A stretch of 64,000 nucleotides of DNA from Streptomyces liliifuscus (GTDB lineage Bacteria > Actinomycetota > Actinomycetes > Streptomycetales > Streptomycetaceae), in assembly GCF_016598615.1 (NCBI RefSeq), contig NZ_CP066831.1, positions 9,858,001 to 9,922,000 of the forward strand, in the 5' to 3' direction. Positions 58,705-64,000 of the stretch are shown here, one piece after another. The notes beneath the pieces were generated by a model. The model was not told the DNA's origin. It made no database searches and saw only the letters and a program-made list of their open reading frames with translations. A program made the position numbers and the translations under genes. Each line of letters begins with the position of its first letter. The stretch's first letter is position 1.

Positions 58705-60023
58705 TCCGCGACCTCGAAGCCCTGCTTCTTGAGGTCGGCGACGGTTTCGCCCTGCATCGACTTCAGGGCGGCTCCGAAGTCCGACTTGTTCTTGGCGGCG
58801 GCGCCGAACACGTCGTTGAACGTGGTGTACGCGACGTTCACGTTCGGGCCCCACGCGGAGGGAGCGGCGGTCTTCGCGATGTCGGCGGCCTGGGTGTAGA
58901 AGTCCGTCTGGTTCGAGAAGAAGGCCGGCGGCTCGGTGAACGCGTCACTGGTCTGGGCGGTCGTGGCGGCCGGGTAGATACCGCCCTCCTTCGCGAGCGC
59001 GGTCAGCGCCTCCGGGTCCGTGTTCAGCCAGGCGGCGAACTTCGCGGCGGCCGACTTGTGCTTGGAGTCCGTGGTGACGGCCGTGGACGAACCGCCCCAG
59101 CTCCCCGTGACGTCCTCGCTCTGCGACCACTGAGGCAGCGGAGCCATCGCCCACTTGCCCTTGGTGTCGGGCGCGGCGGTGGTCAGGGTGCCGGGCGCCC
59201 AGACGGCGCTGACCCAGGCGATCTGCTTGCCGGTGTTGAGCGCCTTGTTCCAGGCCGGGGTGTACATCGGCTGGTTGTCGATCGCGCCCTCCTTGACGAG
59301 GCCGCCCCAGAAGTCGGCGACCTTCTGCGTCGCCGCGTCGTCGATGCCGACCTTCCACTTCTGGCCCTCTGTCGTCCACCACTTGGCGCCCGCCTGCTGG
59401 GCGAGACCGGCGAAGAGACCGGAGTCGTTGGCGGAGAACGTGGTCAGGTCCGTGTCCGGCGACTTCTTCTTCAGCGCGCGGGCGGTCTCGGCGAACTGCT
59501 CCCAGGTCGCCGGGACTTCGAGGCCGTACTTCTTGAACAGGTCCTGGCGGTAGTAGAACATCATCGGCCCGGAGTCCTGCGGGATCGCGTACACCGCGTC
59601 CGAGCCCAGCGTGGTCTGCTGCCAGACGCCCTCGGCGAACTTGTCCTTCACGCCGTCGACGTCGCCGGCTATGTCGGCGAGCGCGTCATTGCTGACCAGG
59701 GTCGGCAGGGCCTGGTACTCGGCCTGGACCAGGTCCGGGGCCTTCTTGGCCTTGTGCGCGGTGAGGATCTTGGTGACCAGCGTGTCGCCGGACGCCTGCT
59801 TCTTGACCGTGACCTTGATCTGGTCCTTCTTGCCCTGGCCGTTGTTCCACAGGTCGGCGACCTTGTCCATGCCCGGCGTCCAGGACCAGTACGTCAGCGA
59901 GACCGGCCCCGAGTCGGCCTCGCTGTCGTTGTCGTCCGAGGAGCCGCAGGCGGCAAGTGCGGTGGCGCCGAGCGTGACAGCGACCGAGATGGTCACGAGG
60001 CGACGCAGCTTCGTGTGTGGCAT
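58701..60023 (-). CDS. Sugar-binding lipoprotein of the galactan importer
   Basis: A 440-residue extracellular solute-binding protein (family 1). The signal peptide ends GATALAAC, with lipobox Cys26. The body shows SLTYWSWTPGMDKVADLWN, AYQ/YQALPTLVSNDALADI-like sugar-binding features, and AIPQDSGPMMFYYRQDLFKK. It likely binds beta-1,4-galacto-oligosaccharides, as inferred from the flanking GH42 and GH53 genes. It is the first gene of the importer operon and is divergent from the GH42 gene across 311 bases. Confidence 0.92.
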   Translation of the reverse strand: MPHTKLRRLVTISVAVTLGATALAACGSSDDNDSEADSGPVSLTYWSWTPGMDKVADLWNNGQGKKDQIKVTVKKQASGDTLVTKILTAHKAKKAPDLVQAEYQALPTLVSNDALADIAGDVDGVKDKFAEGVWQQTTLGSDAVYAIPQDSGPMMFYYRQDLFKKYGLEVPATWEQFAETARALKKKSPDTDLTTFSANDSGLFAGLAQQAGAKWWTTEGQKWKVGIDDAATQKVADFWGGLVKEGAIDNQPMYTPAWNKALNTGKQIAWVSAVWAPGTLTTAAPDTKGKWAMAPLPQWSQSEDVTGSWGGSSTAVTTDSKHKSAAAKFAAWLNTDPEALTALAKEGGIYPAATTAQTSDAFTEPPAFFSNQTDFYTQAADIAKTAAPSAWGPNVNVAYTTFNDVFGAAAKNKSDFGAALKSMQGETVADLKKQGFEVAE

Positions 60024-60203
60024 GGATCTGTCTCCCTGACCGTGGTCTCCGCCTGCTGCGGAGGCCTGCCCCTTTTTCCCTGTGCGGCTCGCCTCCGGGG
60101 CGCTTCAGCCGGTGTCGAAGGTGCGACCGTGCTCAGCCCTTCGGGCCTCCGCACGCTCGCGCTCTCGACACCGGCGCGCCTCTCCGGCTCGCCGGTGCTG
60201 CTT

Positions 60204-60219
60204 CTGTGAGCGTTCACAG
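60204..60219. promoter_or_regulatory. LacI-family operator in the divergent galactan promoter
   Basis: CTGTGAGCGTTCACAG, a 16-base near-palindrome with central CG, typical of LacI/GalR operators. A likely GH42 promoter (TTGTCA at 60240, TATGTT at 60265) lies just downstream, and the binding-protein start is 181 bases away on the other side, so one site can control both directions. The rest of the 311-base gap shows nothing further. Confidence 0.75.
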
Positions 60220-60334
60220 TAGAGAAACATCCAGGACACTTGTCAATGGTTGTTGCTGTGCGGTTATGTTGGCCCCGCGCCATTGGAACTGTGTGTGCAC
60301 GTTCCCAAATGATCGATCGACCGGGAGACAATCC

Positions 60335-62356
60335 ATGCCGGAGACCACCCCCAAGGGCCTCACGAGGCTCGCCTTCGGTGGGGACTACAACCCCGAACAG
60401 TGGCCGGAATCCGTCTGGCCCGAGGACGTCCGGCTGATGCGCGAGGCCGGTGTCACGATGGTCAGCGTCGGGATCTTCTCCTGGGCGCTGCTGGAGCCCG
60501 AGCCCGGGAACCACGACTTCGGCTGGCTCGACCGGCTCCTCGACCTGCTGCACGAGAACGGGATACGCGCCGACCTCGGTACGCCGACGGTGGCGCCGCC
60601 CGCCTGGTTCTACCGCGAGCACCCCGAAGCACTGCCCGTGGCAGCGGACGGCACCCGCTACGAGCTCGGCTCACGCGGCGCCATCTGCCACAGCAACACC
60701 CACTACCGCACGGCCGCCGCCGACATCACCACCAGGCTCGCCGCCCGGTACGCCGACCACCCGGCGCTCGCGATGTGGCACGTCCACAACGAATACGGCG
60801 TCCCTGTCTCGGCCTGCTACTGCGAGAGCTGCGCCGCGCACTTCCGCCGCTGGCTCGCCAGGACGTACGGCACGGTCGACGCGGTTAATGCGGCCTGGGG
60901 CACGGCCTTCTGGGGCCAGCGGTACGCGGACCTCGACCAGATCAACCCGCCCCGGGTGACCCCGACGGTCGGCAACCCGGCCCAGGCGCTCGACTACAAG
61001 CGGTTCGCCGACGACACCATGCGCGAGAACTTCGTCGCCGAGCGGGACATCCTGCACCGCCTCGCGCCCGGCATCCCCGTCACCACCAACTTCATGACCG
61101 CCCTCAGCCAGTGCGACTCCGTCGACTACTGGGCCTGGGGCCGCGAGGTCGACCTCGTCACCAACGACCACTACCTGATCACCGACGGCCGCCGTACGCA
61201 TGTGAACCTTGCGATGGCCGCCGACCTCACCCGCTCCGTCGCCGGCGGCGCCCCCTGGCTGCTGCTCGAACACTCCACCTCGGGCGTCAACTGGCAGACC
61301 CGCAACCCCGCCAAGGCACCCGGCCAGATGGCCCGCAACTCCCTCGCCCATGTGGCCCGCGGCTCCGACGGCGCGATGTTCTTCCAGTGGCGGCAGTCAC
61401 GGCGCGGCGCGGAGAAGTTCCACTCGGCGATGCTGCCGCACGCGGGCACGGACTCGCGCGTGTGGCGAGAGGTCGTCGAACTCGGCGCGTCCGTCGACTC
61501 GTTGAGCACGGTCCGCGGCACCCGCACCCAGGCCGACGCCGCCGTTCTGTGGGACTGGCACTCCTGGTGGGCGCAGAACCTCCAGTGGCGCCCCAGCGAG
61601 GACCACGACCCGCGCGAGCGCGCCGACGCCTTCTACGAATCCCTCTACGACCGCCACCTCACCGTCGACTTCGCCCACCCGGAAGCCGACTTGTCGGCCT
61701 ATCCCCTTGTCGTCGTACCGGCCCTCTACCTGATGACCGAGGCTGCCGGACAGAACCTCACGGAGTACGTCGAGAACGGCGGCACCCTCGTCGTCTCGTA
61801 CTTCTCCGGCATCGTCGACGAGCACGACGCCGTGCACGACGGCCCCTACCCCGGCCCGCTGCGGGATGTACTCGGCCTGACGGTCGAGGAGTTCTCACCG
61901 CTGCTCGCCGGCGACCAGGTCCGCATCACCGGGCCCGACGGATCCGAGCTCGCCGGGGACGTCTGGACCGAGTTCGTCGTGCCTCGCGGTGCCGAGACCG
62001 TGTGGACGTACGGCGACGGGCTCACCGAGGGGCATCCGGCCGTCACCCGGCACCGGCTCGGTGAGGGGTCCGCTTGGTACGTGTCCACGCGGCTCGGGGC
62101 CCATGGGCTCGACGCGCTTGTCGGCTGGGCCGCCGATGATGCGCGGATCGCGCCGCGGGCGGATCTGCCTCGGGATGTCGAAGTGGTGCGGCGGGTGGGG
62201 GAGTCGGGGGTGTTTCTCTTCGCGATCAACCACTCCGGTGTCGATGCGAAGGTGGCGCTCGATGCGCACGGCACTGAGCTGCTCACCGGTGAGCGGGCGG
62301 CGGGGCGGCTCGCGGTGCCGGCGGGGGCCGTACGGGTTGTGCGCCTCGACGATTGA
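60335..62356 (+). CDS. GH42 beta-galactosidase, cytoplasmic
   Basis: A 673-residue three-domain GH42 enzyme. The acid/base Glu153 is in HVHNEYG and the nucleophile Glu312 in WLLLEHSTSG. A Cys cluster (Cys118 and the CYCESC motif at 161-166) matches the zinc site of many GH42 enzymes. The trimerisation domain and a C-terminal beta domain follow. No signal peptide is present, so it cleaves imported galacto-oligosaccharides to galactose. The ATG at 60335 follows GGGAGACA at good spacing. It is divergent from the importer operon. Confidence 0.95.
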   Translation: MPETTPKGLTRLAFGGDYNPEQWPESVWPEDVRLMREAGVTMVSVGIFSWALLEPEPGNHDFGWLDRLLDLLHENGIRADLGTPTVAPPAWFYREHPEALPVAADGTRYELGSRGAICHSNTHYRTAAADITTRLAARYADHPALAMWHVHNEYGVPVSACYCESCAAHFRRWLARTYGTVDAVNAAWGTAFWGQRYADLDQINPPRVTPTVGNPAQALDYKRFADDTMRENFVAERDILHRLAPGIPVTTNFMTALSQCDSVDYWAWGREVDLVTNDHYLITDGRRTHVNLAMAADLTRSVAGGAPWLLLEHSTSGVNWQTRNPAKAPGQMARNSLAHVARGSDGAMFFQWRQSRRGAEKFHSAMLPHAGTDSRVWREVVELGASVDSLSTVRGTRTQADAAVLWDWHSWWAQNLQWRPSEDHDPRERADAFYESLYDRHLTVDFAHPEADLSAYPLVVVPALYLMTEAAGQNLTEYVENGGTLVVSYFSGIVDEHDAVHDGPYPGPLRDVLGLTVEEFSPLLAGDQVRITGPDGSELAGDVWTEFVVPRGAETVWTYGDGLTEGHPAVTRHRLGEGSAWYVSTRLGAHGLDALVGWAADDARIAPRADLPRDVEVVRRVGESGVFLFAINHSGVDAKVALDAHGTELLTGERAAGRLAVPAGAVRVVRLDD

Positions 62357-62369
62357 TCGGCCCATTGTT

Positions 62370-62588
62370 TTCGCCCCCGCCGCCCCTACCCATTCCCGTC
62401 CCTTACTCAGGGGCTCCGCCCCCGAACCCCCGCTCCTCAAACGCCGGAGAGGCTGAATACATTGCGGCCCGGGCCGACACCTTCAGCCCGTCCGGCGTTT
62501 GAGGACGAGGCCGTTCAGGCCGACAGCGGGGGTCTGGGGGCGGAGCCCCCGGAAGGGACGGGAACGGGCAGGGGCGGCGGGGGCGAAG
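62370..62588. repeat. Long imperfect inverted repeat between GH42 and GH53 genes
   Basis: The two ends pair over about 80 bases: TTCGCCCCCGCCGCCCC at 62370 with GGGGCGGCGGGGGCGAA at 62572-62588; GGGGCTCCGCCCCC at 62410 with the reverse complement ending at 62550; and CCTCAAACGCCGG with CCGGCGTTTGAGG near the loop. It also contains elements dispersed in other Streptomyces intergenic regions. It occupies most of the 300-base gap and would fold into a long hairpin in RNA. Confidence 0.85.
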
Positions 62589-62656
62589 AACCCCACCCCC
62601 CTCAGCCCCCTCCGGGGCACATCCACATCATCACGTCGAAGGGACGACGGACGACG

Positions 62657-64000
62657 ATGTTCCATCCCAGACGCACACTCAAGGCCCTGCTGCTACCGCT
62701 GGCAGCAGCCCTCGCCCTCACCGCCCTGCCCCCGCAGAGCGCCCACGCCGCAAGCACCCTCACCAACGCGGGCTTCGAGTCGAACGGCACAGGCACCACC
62801 ACCCCGACCGGCTGGTCGACCTACTCGGCGGGCGGCCAGACCGCGGCCTCCTTCACGGAAGCGGGCGGCCACGGCGGCAGCTACCGCCTGACGCACTATT
62901 CCGCCTCCGCCTACAAGGTGGAGACGTACCAGTACCTCTCGGGCCTCACCAACGGCAACTACAAGCTCACCGCCTGGGTGCGCTCGGGCGGCGGCCAGAA
63001 CTCCGCCCACCTCGCCCTGAAGAACTGCGGCGGTTCGGAACAGCGCACCGACATCCCGGTCTCTTCCAGCGGCTGGATACGGATCGTCACCCCGGTCGCC
63101 GTGACGAACAACCAGTGCACGATCAGCGTCAACTCCGATGCGAAGGCGGGCAACTGGATCAACGTCGACGATCTGACGTTCACCTCCGGCACGGCGGGCC
63201 TGCCCATCAAGGGCTCCGACGTGTCGTCGCTCGCCAAGAGCGAGGCCAAGGGCGGCGTCTACAAGAACAGTTCCGGCACGACCGGTGACGCGCTCGCCAT
63301 CCTGAAGTCCGCCGGGCAGAACTACGCCCGCCTCAAGGTGTGGGTGAACCCCGCCGACGGCTACAACAACAAGGCGCGCGTCCTGGCGACGGCCAAGCGC
63401 GTCAAGGCGCAGGGCATGAAGCTCCTCGTCGACTTCCACTACTCGGACACCTGGGCCGACCCGGGCGCCCAGTCCAAGCCCGCCGCCTGGGCAGGACACT
63501 CGTACAGCCAGTTGAGGACCGACGTCTACAACCACACGTACGACGTGCTGAACGCGCTGAAGGCGCAGGGCACCACGGCCGACATGGTCCAGGTCGGCAA
63601 CGAGATCAACGGCGGCATGCTCTGGAACGAGGGTTCCACCTCGAACTGGTCGCAGCTCGCCGGGCTGCTCAACTCCGGCTACGACGCGGTCAAGGCGGTC
63701 AACTCCGGAACCACCGTGGCGCTGCACCTCGCCAAGGGCGGCGATCTGGCGGGCACCCGCTGGTGGTTCGACAGCGCGGTCTCGAACGGCGTGAAGTTCG
63801 ACGTCATCGGGCTGTCCTACTACGGCTACTGGCACGGCACGCTCGTCGACTTCCAGACGACCCTGGACGACGCGGCGGCCCGCTACGGCAAGCCGGTGTA
63901 CCTCGCCGAGACGGCCTATCCCTTCCGGTTGGACAGCAAGGACTCGCACGAGAACATCATCGATCTCAGCAGCGAGCTGGTGGCCGGCTACCCGGCCTCG
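62657..64000 (+). CDS. Secreted GH53 arabinogalactan endo-beta-1,4-galactanase with N-terminal CBM (partial)
   Basis: The first 448 residues of a secreted enzyme that continues past the window. The signal peptide is residues 1-31 (ending SAHA). Residues 32 to about 175 form a beta-sandwich carbohydrate-binding module of the CBM61 type (STLTNAGFESNGTGTTTPTG to WINVDDLTF). The GH53 domain follows: ARLKVWVNPADGY, LLVDFHYSDTWADP, acid/base Glu316 in VQVGNEING and nucleophile Glu418 in VYLAETAYP. It cuts beta-1,4-galactan outside the cell, feeding the adjacent importer and GH42 enzyme. The ATG at 62657 has only a weak GACGACGA ribosome site. Confidence 0.92.
   Translation, partial: MFHPRRTLKALLLPLAAALALTALPPQSAHAASTLTNAGFESNGTGTTTPTGWSTYSAGGQTAASFTEAGGHGGSYRLTHYSASAYKVETYQYLSGLTNGNYKLTAWVRSGGGQNSAHLALKNCGGSEQRTDIPVSSSGWIRIVTPVAVTNNQCTISVNSDAKAGNWINVDDLTFTSGTAGLPIKGSDVSSLAKSEAKGGVYKNSSGTTGDALAILKSAGQNYARLKVWVNPADGYNNKARVLATAKRVKAQGMKLLVDFHYSDTWADPGAQSKPAAWAGHSYSQLRTDVYNHTYDVLNALKAQGTTADMVQVGNEINGGMLWNEGSTSNWSQLAGLLNSGYDAVKAVNSGTTVALHLAKGGDLAGTRWWFDSAVSNGVKFDVIGLSYYGYWHGTLVDFQTTLDDAAARYGKPVYLAETAYPFRLDSKDSHENIIDLSSELVAGYPAS

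Overview
This window is a stretch of high-GC actinobacterial chromosome, almost certainly Streptomyces. The evidence is very high third-position GC, frequent GTG and TTG starts, AGGAGG-type ribosome sites next to several leaderless-looking starts, Streptomyces-type dispersed palindromes, and gene families typical of the genus (alkylresorcinol srsABC, MsiK-type sugar importers, DUF2252, HdeD, SHOCT and SseB proteins, monomeric isocitrate dehydrogenase). I see no tRNA, rRNA, CRISPR, phage or IS element.

Layout. 0-1.3 kb: a partial TsaD-type gene and a divergent Fe-superoxide dismutase, each behind a Nur (nickel regulator)-type operator. 1.3-3.9 kb: a coding-like remnant, a methyltransferase, and a TetR regulator divergent from an NTF2/SnoaL-like gene. 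3.9-7.7 kb: an srsCBA alkylresorcinol/phenolic-lipid operon facing a UbiA prenyltransferase. 7.9-10.1 kb: a two-gene trypsin-like conflict or signalling module. 10.05-14.1 kb: a class F sortase, a small surface protein and a two-component system. 14.7-17.4 kb: a large ATP-binding LuxR regulator. 17.5-25.6 kb: membrane and stress-type genes (MFS, K+ channel, HdeD, SHOCT, DUF2252). Four 17-bp inverted repeats, TCRCCY-N5-GGGTGA, lie upstream of genes here and suggest one shared regulator. 25.7-26.9 kb: an unrecognised HTH-like protein. 27.0-33.1 kb: an aryl-CoA catabolic cluster (Rid protein, cupin, thioesterase, aryl-CoA ligase, two-domain aryl-CoA monooxygenase/reductase). 33.5-42.6 kb: a GT-C membrane protein, isocitrate dehydrogenase, an NCS1 permease with a cysteine hydrolase, a CsoR/CstR-type sensor, a GH29 fucosidase and an acyl-CoA-dehydrogenase-like flavoprotein.

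42.7-53.8 kb: an SseB-like gene, then a nine-gene minus-strand organosulfur (ssu-type) operon: importer, two binding proteins, SsuD-like and SfnB-like monooxygenases, rhodanese, hydrolase and GlcD-like oxidase. A 28-residue cysteine-containing leader ORF precedes it and a LysR gene is divergent from it. 53.8-55.8 kb: a MarR regulator with a clear operator, a TMEM165/GDT1-family gene behind a probable yybP-ykoY Mn2+ riboswitch, and a second SseB-like gene. 55.85-64 kb: a galactan-utilisation locus with LacI regulator, ABC importer lacking its own ATPase, cytosolic GH42 beta-galactosidase and a secreted GH53 endo-galactanase that runs off the window.

Most notable are the four-site 17-bp operator family, the Nur-type operator in front of a TsaD-like gene, the cysteine leader peptide, the trypsin module, the aryl-CoA cluster, and in-register heptanucleotide tandem repeats next to stop codons. 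All functions are inferred from reading the sequence; no database search was run.
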